DNA of 64,000 nt, from the NCBI GenBank assembly GCA_949128115.1, contig OX421966.1, forward strand, positions 49,349,416 to 49,413,415. The letters are read 5' to 3'. Origin of the DNA: Anaspis maculata. Its lineage: Eukaryota; Arthropoda; Insecta; Coleoptera; Scraptiidae. Shown in pieces: positions 54,801-64,000 of this stretch. The stretch's first letter is position 1; each line of letters starts with the position of its first letter. The notes under the pieces were generated by a model that saw nothing but the letters and a program-made list of their open reading frames with translations, had not been told where the DNA came from and searched no databases. A program made the translations under genes and the position numbers.

Positions 54801-57068
54801 CTTTAAAACTCCGTGATGCGGTAGGACATACGACGAAGGTGTAGGCGCAATAGTCATGTGACCTTGATCAATATAATCTTGAAGATTCTCACGATACAGT
54901 TTTGCAAATTCAGGGTTTCGAGAAAAGCGAGTTTCGAGCTTGTGAAATCTCTGAAGCGCAGCATCACGTGTGGAGCCTAAATCGGGACGGATTCCACCTT
55001 TGAAGGGCAAAGACACAACGTAACGCCCAGCGGAATTACGCGAAACCGATTGCGCAAAAAGTTGCTCGCATTCCTGCTCCTCGGGTGACAGAGGAACCGG
55101 ACCTACAATCTCTTCCGTCTCCCAAAATGACCGAATCAAAGTGTCCAGCGGCGGAGCGGTTGATACGAACAATGATGACACTGAAGGAGACGAAACACCA
55201 TCTTCCACGGAACCCATAATAACCCAACCGAAATTGGTGAAAATGGCTGAGGGGTGTCCCTTGATGATGGACGAGGAAGCTGGCATGATATCGAGGTATG
55301 CTTGAGCCCCTAAAAGAATGTCAATATTCGAGGGATGCGTAAAAGCAGGGTCCGCTAAAGATAGCGCAGAAAAACGTTGGAGCACTGCGTCCGACAGAGG
55401 AGCTGTCGGCAGAGTAGAAGTGATTGACGAGAGAACCACTGCATCAATAACAATGGAAGTTTCAGCCCGAAACCGCGGAGCAAGCTTACAAGAAACTACA
55501 CCCTTCACCTGAAGGGGTGGAGCACCACCAATTCCGGAGATGTCATATGGACATTTCTTTGGGGTGAAATTCAATGATTTTGCAAGAGAGCTACTAATAA
55601 AACAAAGTTGGCTTCCCGGATCAACAACTAATCTGCATGGGTACCAATTTCCAAGAGAGTCTTGAACACGTGCTTGTGCAGTTCCAAGCAAAACACTGCG
55701 AGAACGATTTTGAATTTCGGAAGAGAAATTACAATTTAGTTTGGGGCCAGTACGCTTCTCGGCACCAGGAATAGAAGTGCTAGCATCCGTATCGAGCTTA
55801 GGTACAAGTTCGTTCGGCATACTCGAAACAGACGGCGCATAATGCAAAAGAGAGTTGTGCCTAGAAGACGAACATTGCTTACATCTGCCCTGGGAAGTGC
55901 AAGCAGGCAACAAATGATTTCCGAAGCACGCGAAGCACCTGTGAGCTGAACGTACTACTGCATGACGTTCCGAGGGAGAAAGGAGCAAAAAGGACGGACA
56001 CTTGATGAGTGGATGTGCAGCCTTACAATGTGGACAAACAATTGAAAGATTCGCAGAGACTTTTGGGACGACTTTGTTTTCTTCTTTTTGTGCGGTAACT
56101 TCCGTGCTAACAAAAGCTTTGCGCGGTGGCTTCGTCGGCACCGAAGACGAACTGGAGTGACCAGCATCTTTTGTCAATTCCTGAACCGCACATTGATTTA
56201 GCAAGAAATCAATCAAATTCTGAAAAGTGGGAAATTGCACGGAGATGTGTTTTTGTTCAAAGAGATTACGGGTTTTGCCGTCGAGCAAGCGCAGAGTTAT
56301 GTGTAAAAACAAAAAGTCCGCCAAATCTCTCAAATTTAGAGCTTTTAATGAGACAATATTGGAATGTACATTGTCGAGTACATTTCGCAAATTGCTTAAT
56401 GAATCTGACTTCATCGGGGAGCAATCAAAAATCTTGTTCAAATAGTATGAGGCCACGACACGTTTATTTGTATACCGATCTACAAGAGAAGTATACGCCT
56501 GTGCATAATTGACCGCCGCGAAACGAACACTTTTCACCAAACTCAACGCAGCGCCGTCCAAACAAGACACCAAGTAGGAAAACTTCTGCACATTGGACAA
56601 GGCAGAATTGTGGATGAGAGCGTTGTACAATCCAATGAAAGAATCGAACTCCTCAATGGCACCGGAAAATTTGGGAATATCGATTCGGGGCAACGTCGGA
56701 AGCTGATTTGGTGCAACCATCGGCGGAGGTGCAGATAACGATGGATCTGTCAGAGTAGGCAAACTACGGAATTTACTAATGACCGCATAGTACATCTCAT
56801 CAAACGCAATATCGACCTTTTGGGTGTCAGTTTTGAGATCCGCATGGGCTGCCGAAAGGGTCGCGATCTTGACCTGAATCGATTCAAACTGTTCACGCAA
56901 CTCCTGCAAATCCTGACAACGTGCACGAAAAACATCTTCACCGCCGGGTAATTTCGCTATCAGACCATGAGTTACTTGAAGCTTTTGCCAATACCGTTCA
57001 CGCTTGTCGATGAGTGCCTTTGACTCCTGAACAAGAGCTGCGGAAGGAGGAGGAGGAGTCGCAGGCAT
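51870..57068 (-). CDS. BEL/Pao Gag-Pol polyprotein
   Basis: From ATG at 57068 to TGA at 51870, 1732 codons; an upstream in-frame TTG at 57098 is not a plausible start. Residues about 130-300 match the Gag-like DUF1759 region (PKFSGAIEEFDSF). CCHC/Cys-rich knuckles start at 345 (CPHC). The retropepsin active site is at 483-487 and reads DPGSQ, with Pro where Ser or Thr is usual. The RT catalytic YVDD box is at 886-889. RNase H carries FADASSKG (Asp 1058) and FSDSTTALIWI. An HHCC integrase zinc domain precedes the catalytic core with Asp 1436, Asp 1502 and Glu 1554. A DUF5641-type C-terminal domain (about 1590-1732) closes the protein. Domain order and length are standard for BEL/Pao. The protease variant is the one oddity; Asp and Gly are kept. 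Confidence 0.95.
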   Translation of the reverse strand: MPATPPPPSAALVQESKALIDKRERYWQKLQVTHGLIAKLPGGEDVFRARCQDLQELREQFESIQVKIATLSAAHADLKTDTQKVDIAFDEMYYAVISKFRSLPTLTDPSLSAPPPMVAPNQLPTLPRIDIPKFSGAIEEFDSFIGLYNALIHNSALSNVQKFSYLVSCLDGAALSLVKSVRFAAVNYAQAYTSLVDRYTNKRVVASYYLNKIFDCSPMKSDSLSNLRNVLDNVHSNIVSLKALNLRDLADFLFLHITLRLLDGKTRNLFEQKHISVQFPTFQNLIDFLLNQCAVQELTKDAGHSSSSSVPTKPPRKAFVSTEVTAQKEENKVVPKVSANLSIVCPHCKAAHPLIKCPSFLLLSPSERHAVVRSAHRCFACFGNHLLPACTSQGRCKQCSSSRHNSLLHYAPSVSSMPNELVPKLDTDASTSIPGAEKRTGPKLNCNFSSEIQNRSRSVLLGTAQARVQDSLGNWYPCRLVVDPGSQLCFISSSLAKSLNFTPKKCPYDISGIGGAPPLQVKGVVSCKLAPRFRAETSIVIDAVVLSSITSTLPTAPLSDAVLQRFSALSLADPAFTHPSNIDILLGAQAYLDIMPASSSIIKGHPSAIFTNFGWVIMGSVEDGVSSPSVSSLFVSTAPPLDTLIRSFWETEEIVGPVPLSPEEQECEQLFAQSVSRNSAGRYVVSLPFKGGIRPDLGSTRDAALQRFHKLETRFSRNPEFAKLYRENLQDYIDQGHMTIAPTPSSYVLPHHGVLKESSITALRVVFNPSEKSTTSKTLNSALHVGPKLHSDIETIITNFRMHQIGLTCDIKQMYRVIALSPEDCCYQHLFWRSSPSEKVQEWELNRVTFGMSCSPFLAQRVLQQLITDEGKTYPRAAKVLASSSYVDDIVFGAQSVSDAISLQRELTDFLHSACFELRKWACSHDDVVRDLDSSLREFPTGSIHVIKVLGLFWDPTADCFCYSVKPGSDAPTKRNILSQIARMYDVNGYLSPVIFYFKYLMQLLWLAKIDWDQTLPSDLYDLWKTMHDELPLLSNLKIPRCILTSAYSKIQLIGFADASSKGMAAVLYLRVTCSSQAVSHLLKAKTRVAPLKTLTIPRLELSAAVLLSRLVKSVQALIFSLQIHDIILFSDSTTALIWIRTPPHSLKTFVSNRVVEIHENCSPCTWRYIPTDLNPADCATRGLIPSQLLSHPLWWNGPSFLTQPESLWPSSSIAAPKPIPELKEPQAALITRDVPTNPFFDLISKYSSLLKLQRVFSYVLRFIRNCRSVRDERQLGPLLPSEYTNATVHCVRLVQNHYFLDDIKALKQEKPVSNKLRMLSPFLSPEGILMVGGRLRNSVLPKISRHPYLIPRQSHFAALIVDHCHSVTLHGGPRLVSSLIHRQFWISGLRNLIRTRIFRCLRCYRLTAHPSQPLMGDLPPARVTPGRCFSNTGLDFAGPFLIKESPRRNAKLLKCYVALFVCMATKAIHLELVNSLSSESCLAALHRFFARRGLPANIFSDQGRNFRGAARHLDEVFSFFKNSESEIAESLAARQIKWNFNPPYAPNFGGLWEAGVKSMKHHLKRIVGEQHFTHEEFTTVLCRIEAILNSRPLGPLSSLPDDGFDCLTPGHFLSGGCLLSPVEDDLTTHPPNLLNRWQMVAQTTQHFWRAWSRDFLHSLTQRPKWTTPTPNLQLGDLVLLTRPSVSPLSWPLGRVTQLFPGADGVVRVIEIRTADSIFTRPVTKVIRLPWV

Positions 57069-57359
57069 GGTGCTGGCTTCGAAAAGTGACAACAACAATG
57101 AATAAAATTGTCGACGTAAATGTCAACGCAAATGACAGCAGAAGTGACAGCCGTTTGTCCGCTGACAGCTCGTTCACGCAAACGTAAAGACTCGAATCGC
57201 GTTAGCTTGTTTAAACCCCGGTCAGAGTGCGCTACCGTCGCGGTACTGAATTGAATTGAAATCACAAGAGTACAAAAAAAAGTATAAGATAAAGAAACTT
57301 AAATGAAATTGAAATGTAAAACGCGTCGAACAGCGGTTTTGTACAAAGGACAACTGGAT

Positions 57360-57377
57360 CTGGATTTCGAAGGACCA
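57360..57377 (-). promoter_or_regulatory. Candidate primer-binding site
   Basis: On the minus strand, six bases after the 5' LTR, the sequence TGGTCCTTCGAAATCCAG begins with the TGG that pairs with a tRNA CCA end. I cannot name the tRNA with certainty. Confidence 0.6.
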
Positions 57378-57383
57378 AAATTA

Positions 57384-57758
57384 TGTTGGGGATACACCCG
57401 AAAAGAAGGTGCGAAAAAAGAATAAAGGACTCACCTTGACGTCCGGCGTCTTCTCGTGTAGGCAAGAGCTCTTGGATGTTCTGGTGGTGCACGGACGTCG
57501 AAGGGTATAAGGGGTTAACAGGTACACACACACAAATAATGAAGGAGAATGTTCGCACAGCGCGTAATAGGTACCTAATAAAAGTAAAAACGGAAACTTA
57601 ATAATCTTTAGAAATTATAAGCTACTGACGCACAACGCGACCATCTATGTTGGCGTACAACACACCGAGCAAATCTTATCGTAATGCTTTTTCTCATTCG
57701 TGTGATAAGTTTCTTTTTTACATATCCGAAAACCTAAATTTTAATTGACGACCAAACA
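57384..57758 (-). repeat. 5' LTR of the BEL/Pao element
   Basis: Reads TGTTTGGTCGTCAATT on the minus strand and ends CCCCAACA. Identical to the copy at 51355-51729, offset 6029. As the 5' LTR it should contain the promoter for minus-strand transcription. Confidence 0.95.
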
Positions 57759-57763
57759 GTACT

Positions 57764-59459
57764 AATTCCAAATGATAGCGGGAATATCGAAATTCAAGAA
57801 TTGAAAACTCTTCGCCTTTTTTTTTTTGGGGGGGGGGGGCTCATAATTAAGCACCCACCCCGGCTGGAAAATAAATAGTCAATACGTATAAGCACACAAA
57901 TTGTCGTTCTATTATTCGTACTTTCACCTGTCCCTCAAGAAAATAGTCGTGTTTCAATCGTTGGCGTAGTGTTTACCTGCCGGTGTAAAGTTGCTGAATT
58001 TGATAAAAGAGTCGCTGAAAAAAAAGCTTCCAGCGTTGCTCGCGCCCGCGCTCGCTAATTCCCGATATTTTCCAAAATCTATTACCGAACAAAATGTGCC
58101 GTATAATCGAGAATAAATCGAAAAAACATCAGCTCCACGACCTTTTTCCAATCAATTCTTGAGGGTGTAAAGGGAGCATGGCACAGAGGGCCCATGAAAG
58201 ACGCAGATTGATTTGCGAAAACGTCGTCATTGTTGTTGTTGTTGTTGTGTCGTCGGAGGAGAAGACGGGAATTTTTCTTATTACATAACGGTTCGTCACC
58301 TCTTCCCTTCCTCACTCCCTCTTCTTTATTCCCGTTCCTCTTCTCTATTTCCGGCTTTTTAAAAAAGCCCAAGAAAAATTTAAGCAAAGCTCTGATCGGC
58401 CATAAGGAAAATCGGATAGGCGCGGATGGCTAATGATGGGGCCCTCCAGCTTCTTCGCATTTTCTCACTTCTCTCGCTCATTCGCTGTAGTATCCCGTTC
58501 TCCCGCAGTATAAATCATCGCATCCGATTTACTTTCGCTTCCACTTCTTGGTTGCGGGGTTATGGGATTCCGCGCATTCTCCGGTTAATAATACTATCCT
58601 TTTGCTTTTTTGGCGCGCAGTCATGGAGGAGAATGAAGAGGCTTTCGATATTCGCTTTTTTTTTTATTGGTAGAAAAGATGGTAGACGATATAATCTGTT
58701 CATGTCAACTGAGAGTGTTGAAGTCAAATCAAAATAAATCAGGTTCAAAATCTTGCACACACCCAGTTTTGTTCAAGCGACTGCGTTCGCGACTATATCA
58801 ATTTTTTTCACTGGGCTAGTTACTTGTTCAAGCCACCAAGTGACTGCTCTTCAATCACTGTCAGCTGTTATATCTACAAATGGACCTTCTCCGATAGGTC
58901 TGGATTCTTCAGTTCCTGGCGGATTTCGAAAAATGTCCTCCCAGGAACATTAGTAGCTACGACCGAAATGTCGTACGACCGAAATGTCGTAGAGTGATTC
59001 CATATGATCACGTTGGCATGGCGGCAACAAAGCATCCGCAATCCCGTTGCAAGTTGCAAGGACCGGGAATGTAGTCGATTCGCAAATTGAACGGCTATAA
59101 ACGCAGCACTCAACGTGCTAAATGCCCATTGAGTGATCGCAGGGACTTTGAGCGGTTCGTGGTCACTAGTCGCAGTAACCTCGTGACCTTCCAAGGTAGC
59201 CACGAAACTTCCCTACGTCTTATATAACGCCTAACGCTTCCCTCTCCGTAGTGCTAAAAAGTTTTCTTCGACGCAGTAAGTAGACATTTGGCGTGCCTAA
59301 CATGTCGTTCTTGTTCGTCTTCTTGCTTCTTCTGTAGTAAACACGAACCAACCGCATAGATCTGCTGTCCGTCCTCAGATAAAGAGCAGATTTGAGACAA
59401 ATCTCATGAACCAGTCACATAGTTAAAGAGAAAACTCAAGTTTCTCCTTATTTCTTGGA
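57764..59459. other. Intergenic DNA, no gene supported
   Basis: A T-run and G-run at about 57817-57839; a TTG microsatellite at about 58218-58245; TATAAA at 58509 without a good initiator downstream. The minus frame at 58874-59203 (109 codons) includes TSDHEPL, which might be a decayed RNase H segment of the Ty3 relic to its right. That is too weak to call. Confidence 0.4.
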
Positions 59460-60390
59460 GGAGGACGGTTTTTATTCAGATGGACTGACACCACCAATAC
59501 AGATAATGTGTCCAAGGTACTTACTTAACCGATGGACAAAGGAACGAACTTTTTTCGGCCTGTCAACCTGTCATACTTTTTGCTGATGGTCTTCCAACTG
59601 ATTCTCCAAACTTGGAGAGATCAAGATGAGGTCATCTAGATAAGCAAAAATCGCCATCCCACGAAATTTAATTTGAAGCTTATCAACTAACTGCTGAAAA
59701 AACTCTGGTGCATTTCTAAGACCGAACGGCAACCGTCGGGAGTGGAAGAGACGAAGTGGCATGATGTTGTCTTGTTGTTGTTGTTGTTGTCTTGCTTGTT
59801 GTCTTGTTGTGGTCACTTCCCTTCACCCCAACTTGGTGAAAACCTGCCTGTCTGGTCTAGTGTTGACATGAATGCGTCGAGTTTGACAGCATGCAGTAGC
59901 TCATCCAGCTTTGTACGAGGATAAAAGTCTGCAACAATTGTAGAGTTTGTTGTCTGTAGACACAATAGAGTCTATATTTCTCATTTTGGTTTGAGCACGA
60001 GTAGGTACAACAGATGCAGCGTAAGGTCACGATTCACACTACTCAATGATGTTTTGGGTCGGCAAGACATCAAATTCTTGCTTCGTGGCAGTTTTCTTCA
60101 TTGGTGACATTGGCCGAAACCTCGGCCGAAACGAAGTTTGAGATGTCATTGGTGAAGTTTATTTCATGCTCAGCGTACGTTGTCTTCTGCGACTTCTGGC
60201 GAACACGCTGCGGTTCTTTTGTAGAAGAATGTTGATTTGATCACGCTCAATTTCACTGATGCCCGGTTGCAGGAACGTGGTAGTTGATTTTGCGACGTAG
60301 CAAATTGAATCGGGTTGCAGGAACAGGGTATCAAACACGGTACCAAACAGGCTGTGGCTAAGGTTGTCACACATTTGAACTACTTGCATT
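59460..60390 (-). pseudogene. Ty3/mdg4-type pol relic (RT region)
   Basis: Read on the minus strand, separate frames give in order: IERDQINILLQKNRSVFARS (region before RT), then TKLDELLHAVKL with STLDQ, then FHQVGVKGSD. These are followed by LPFGLRNAPEFFQQLVDK and the catalytic box FAYLDDLILISPS, and finally KYLGHIICIGGVSP near 59480-59520. This is the motif order of Ty3/mdg4 reverse transcriptase. Stops and frame changes occur between blocks. A CAA/CAAGA tract (59770-59812) replaces coding sequence just before LPFGLRN. No LTRs were found nearby, so this is a decayed fragment. Confidence 0.8.
59770..59812 (-). repeat. CAA-rich microsatellite inside the RT relic
   Basis: Plus strand TTGTTG/TCTTGTTG units, read on the minus strand as poly-Gln codons or CAAGA units. 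It interrupts the conserved RT order. Confidence 0.85.
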
Positions 60391-62252
60391 TTTTATGCGT
60401 AGGTAAGTACCTAAAATGTCTGATTCGACACTTTATTTTGGATTTTCCAACGTCTCCAATCTCTATTCCCCTGAGAAGACCAAGAAATAGCAGTTCGTCG
60501 GGACGTCAGGTCATTGTCGTACGAGAAAACCTCCTCGTAGATAAAATGTTCTGCGCGGGCTGCGGGCTGTCAAAGTCAAAGAAGCGTCAAAATTTTTGAG
60601 GTTAACAGCATTATTCATTTCTTCGAGTTTTGAACAATAATATGCAAATCATTGCACTGAACTTAGGCATAAATCCATCATGCACAAGCTCTCGATCAGG
60701 TGAATATGACAAACTGCCTCCGTAGATGCTATTATGTCGATCAACAATTCCAGGTTCAGGCGATGGGAGTTACAGACTGAAATCGCTAACACTTGCTGGA
60801 TGCCTCCACGAGCACGAGCCTTGTACCTCCGGCGGAAACAAAGCTGTTGTTTACACCAAGAACGCGGAGCTCCTTATCGCAAAGCATTGCTCGGTCAAAG
60901 TATTAGTGCTTCGGTGACAACGATGAGTTACAGGTGTACTGGGACTGTGATCCTGTGACGAAACTTGAACAATCCTGGGCCGCTAGTGACACTGTATCAA
61001 GAATGTGTCAAGGTGATGTCCAGTGCTGATTCAGTAGCTCCAGAACAGCTTTTGATGGCAGGAAATACTGCAGGAGCCGTTTGCATGAGCAACAGTGAAG
61101 AAATTGAGAGAAAGGAAGGAAACTGAATTCTGGATTTGTCGAATTTTTCTTTGGTACAAAAATTAATCTCACACAGTGAAAATGGCTGCCTCTTTTCTCT
61201 TGTCTTAATTCAAACCTAATCCCGCAGAATCTAGTCCGAAAAATTCGTTTTGGCCTGGATAACTGGTTGCCTACAGCCACTACCCAAAATCTCAAATTCT
61301 GATCAATGAATCGAAACTCAAACGTACACTTGTGCTTGCTTTTTTATCTTCTCCCGTGCATCTTTTTCAATGCACAATTCAGCTTAGCTTTCCATTTCCA
61401 AATTTGATTCAATTTTTCGTTTGACAAATAATGCCAGTCGTCACTCTAGACACGTCTCTGTTTACGCCGTCAAATAGCCTACCATTTGATACCGAGTTTG
61501 GTACCGAAGCTAACTTGCGACGGAGCAAATTTGAGTTTCTTGCAACCGGGGGTGAGTGCTGTTGCTCTTGTTTGGACGCAAAAAACTGCATTTCGTTGGA
61601 ATGGCTCGTCCGTTCAAATGGACGGCGGCTTCGAAAGTTACACAAGTGACGAGTTGAGGAGCACCGATGGTTGGTGTTATTTGTAGACTAGAAACTTTGG
61701 ATGGAACTGCATATATGAAAAATGTTTATATGACCTGTTTCCAACAATTGTATATTTATTTATTTTTTTTTTATTGTATATTTCACACCTGTGTCGAGTA
61801 GGTATGCGATATTTTTTGGTCTTCATTGATTGATGATTCCATACCGTAGTTCGAACTGTGATACGTACGTACGTATGTAGGTGGATGTATTTTTACCCAC
61901 ATATTTATCAATGTTTCCCAACAACATGATATACATGTTTCACCCAAACGCAATCAGGTATATCAAACTTTACGCACACCTGTTAATTAACGGATTAATA
62001 AAACTGCCACGCTTCCCCTGTCATCACTTTGAAAAAAAATCCGCATTTGTTTTGATGATGATGCGTGTGCTGTTTGTAGGTTTGTGTGCGCTAAAGCCTG
62101 ATGAATGATGATTTGTTTGCTTTTGAGGTTATTCGAATCGGCCATATGCGATAATTTCATCATCACTCGTTTCCGAAAAGCCCGTGATTACTCTGAAATT
62201 GGAAAAAATATAAAAACGTTACGCACATAAACGCTCTGAAGAGTTTAAACCT
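60391..62252. other. Intergenic DNA, no gene supported
   Basis: Several frames under 100 codons, none recognised. A GGTTGCAGGAAC word near 60266 recurs near 60313. GTACGTACGTA lies at about 61864. No inverted repeats of note. Confidence 0.4.
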
Positions 62253-62371
62253 GAATATAGGCTGTCTGATTTCTACATGATTCTAGTGGGCTGCGATTCA
62301 GGCCGCGATCGGCCGATGGCGACCAGAAACACTGCCCCCTCGAATCATGTAGAAATTAGACAGCCTATATT
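62253..62371. repeat. 119-bp hairpin MITE
   Basis: AATATAGGCTGTCTGATTTC...CATGATTC pairs with GAATCATGTAGAAATTAGAC...CTATATT. The stem is about 30 bp with a single visible mismatch, around a GC-rich loop of about 58 bp. Confidence 0.9.
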
Positions 62372-64000
62372 ATACTTGAGCTCTACCTACCACCAAATCT
62401 CATTTCCCCATTAACACCACAACACAGTCAACACACACAAAAAGAATCCGTCTTAATGACAAGCTCTTTTCTGTTCCATTAAACATTGAATAAAGAAAGA
62501 TCGTTGATGGAGGAACAGGGCTGAGAAGGGGAAGAGCGGCGCTGGGGCGACCTGATTGAAACGACGATGAAATTCAGAATGTAAGGTAAATAAAAGAAGG
62601 TGTGGGTAGCGAAAGGGGTGGCGAAGAGGTGGCGTGGTAGCATTGGGACGCCCGCCGGGTCGTTGTGTGTATTCAATAAAAGTCGATGGGAATTTATCGA
62701 GTGTACACATTGTAATATTATGACAGAAACAAAAGCACGTCGACGATGAGACCCTCTCTGCGAATCCATTTGATTAATTCGCACATTGTTCCTGGTATTG
62801 CCTCCAACAAAACTTTGGACGGATTCAATTAATTTTTCCTGCGGAATTTTGCGATATAAAAGAACCAAATTTGAAATTCTTTCATTTGGCAATGCACAAT
62901 GGCCCTTTGAAGCAAATTTTGATGAAGCTAGGGCAAACATCCCCAGCTATCTCTTTCAGCCCCCGGATGGGTAGGCAACCCATTATACTTACATTAATTC
63001 TACTTATTTGAATTTCATCTTTTTTATCGCTCTTGGAATCGCATTACCGATGCTCATCTAGTGTCAGGTCAAGGTCAGGACGCCATCTTGTTTTACTTCG
63101 CTTCTTTTTGTTCGATGGTATAGCTTTTGAGAATGTTGAAATCGACGCAACCAAGAGCTTGAACGCAATAGTTTTATGATAACGTCATTCTATTAACCAC
63201 CTATTGAACTATTTGGAGAAAGATTGGATTTGACTTGCCTTTGTGGGGACTTTGAACCTGTTTTCACCGGGAATTGCCCTCATCGCTTAGAAAGATGCCG
63301 TTGACGCGAGTGTCTATAGCCGGGGATGCTAAACCCTCGGCTAAACCATTGTTTAATTATATCCAGTTAGCCAATGCTGTGTATAATTTTGGCAACCACT
63401 TCTGCGCACCAAATAGAGCTGGGAGTGTGCTATAGCTAAGAGCTGGGATTAGTTCCCAATTCAACCGCGAGATGGCCGGTAAATCGACTCGGTTTCGTGC
63501 GGACTGTTCATCCGCACGTCGTAGCTTGAATCTTTGACTTTTCTCGCTGTTTGACGTATACATCAAAACAAAAGGTGAACATTCAGAAAAATCTTCATTT
63601 TAATGACCTATTCAATGCTATTGTGGAAAAACCGACGCACACATACTGGTAGGTAAGTCGAGACTTGATAACACCTGACTATTATTAGTCGATCTCTTCA
63701 TTCCAGGTTCCTGCTATATGCGGCGAAAATTGGAGGTTATGTTGTGGTAGATACTTGAATTAGGAGATTTTCTACTCTTCTTTCAAAAACCCACGTTCCA
63801 AAGAAGTCCAGCCTAGGCCAACTTTAGTGCATGGAGACTGAATTGATGCATTTGACATATAATCAACAGCCCCATCAACATTGCAGCAAAAAAATGAAAC
63901 TGTACCAGCCGTGCTAGCCGTCCGGCCACAAACCAGATGAGGTTAAAATGAAGTTACATGAAAAACTGTTGAAATATAGTGCTATTCCCAGCCTAAATTT
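62372..64000. other. Intergenic DNA, no gene supported
   Basis: Open frames up to 153 codons (62479-62940 minus) lack recognisable domains and overlap frames on the other strand. No long repeat found up to the window end. Confidence 0.4.

Larger units (their letters stand above)
51355..57758 (-). mobile_element. Complete BEL/Pao LTR retrotransposon
   Basis: A 6404-bp element in minus orientation, bounded by 375-bp LTRs that are identical base for base. It is flanked by the 5-bp target duplication GTACT (51350-51354 and 57759-57763). LTRs begin TG and end CA. One long frame encodes Gag, protease, RT, RNase H and integrase. A primer-binding site and a purine-rich tract lie in the expected places. 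Identical LTRs and an uninterrupted frame indicate a recent insertion that may still be competent. No envelope-like frame: only about 140 bp separate the stop codon from the 3' LTR. Confidence 0.95.

Noticed and set aside
57098..57098. Upstream start of the BEL/Pao frame
   Set aside because: The codon there is TTG. The first ATG at 57068 precedes all conserved domains and is used instead.
38010..57870. ACCCCGGCTGGA shared near 38030 and 57862, both next to homopolymer runs
   Set aside because: The match is about a dozen bases and does not extend; it could be chance or a minor LINE-tail remnant.
58505..58545. TATAAA at 58509 as a promoter
   Set aside because: No initiator-like sequence 25-35 bp downstream and no adjoining gene; such words are frequent in AT-rich DNA.
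58874..59203. 109-codon frame as a retroelement RNase H
   Set aside because: Only TSDHEPL is suggestive; the rest does not follow the RNase H motif order.

Overview
The window reads as nuclear DNA of an arthropod, most likely an insect. It is AT-rich, has no bacterial-style gene packing, and carries arthropod-type retroelements (BEL/Pao, R1-like, a Ty3 relic). It also holds a perfectly spaced Inr + DPE core promoter next to a consensus splice donor. Recurrent short GTAGGTA/TACCTA strings would suit a hemipteran or lepidopteran; that is only inference. No complete host protein-coding gene is evident.

The dominant content is palindromic (foldback) mobile DNA. Long inverted repeats occur at about 0.9-1.7, 2.95-4.5, 4.57-6.16, 9.15-14.26, 14.79-15.39, 15.56-17.05, 17.34-18.05, 20.3-21.3, 27.4-29.0, 30.42-30.75, 31.16-31.32, 35.6-36.3, 43.0-44.7, 44.83-49.73 and 50.7-51.05 kb. 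Many are flanked by TA and end in CAGGGTG or a close variant, as expected of Tc1/mariner-type or other TA-targeting nonautonomous elements. Several are nested concentrically: one TA-flanked palindrome sits exactly on the symmetry axis of another. One 4.9-kb palindrome has nearly identical outer arms and a clearly older core.

Coding remnants: 9.1-14.3 kb is a large palindrome carrying two opposed, decayed copies of a multi-copy metazoan gene family with EEADT, DTD and GCDT motifs and a cysteine-rich tail. 37.97-40.35 kb is a 5'-truncated R1-like LINE with an uninterrupted RT frame and a 30-nt poly(A). 51.36-57.76 kb is a complete, apparently young BEL/Pao retrotransposon: identical 375-bp LTRs, a 5-bp target duplication and one uninterrupted Gag-Pol frame. 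59.46-60.39 kb is a frameshifted Ty3/mdg4 pol relic.

The only host-like signal is a candidate TATA-less promoter at 6745-6779 with a 403-nt first exon ending in CAG|GTGAGA at 7149/7150. The stretches between elements (notably 7.2-9.1, 18-20.3, 21.4-27.4, 31.3-35.6 and 60.4-64 kb) look like intergenic or intronic DNA. They hold short non-credible open frames, microsatellites and small hairpins.
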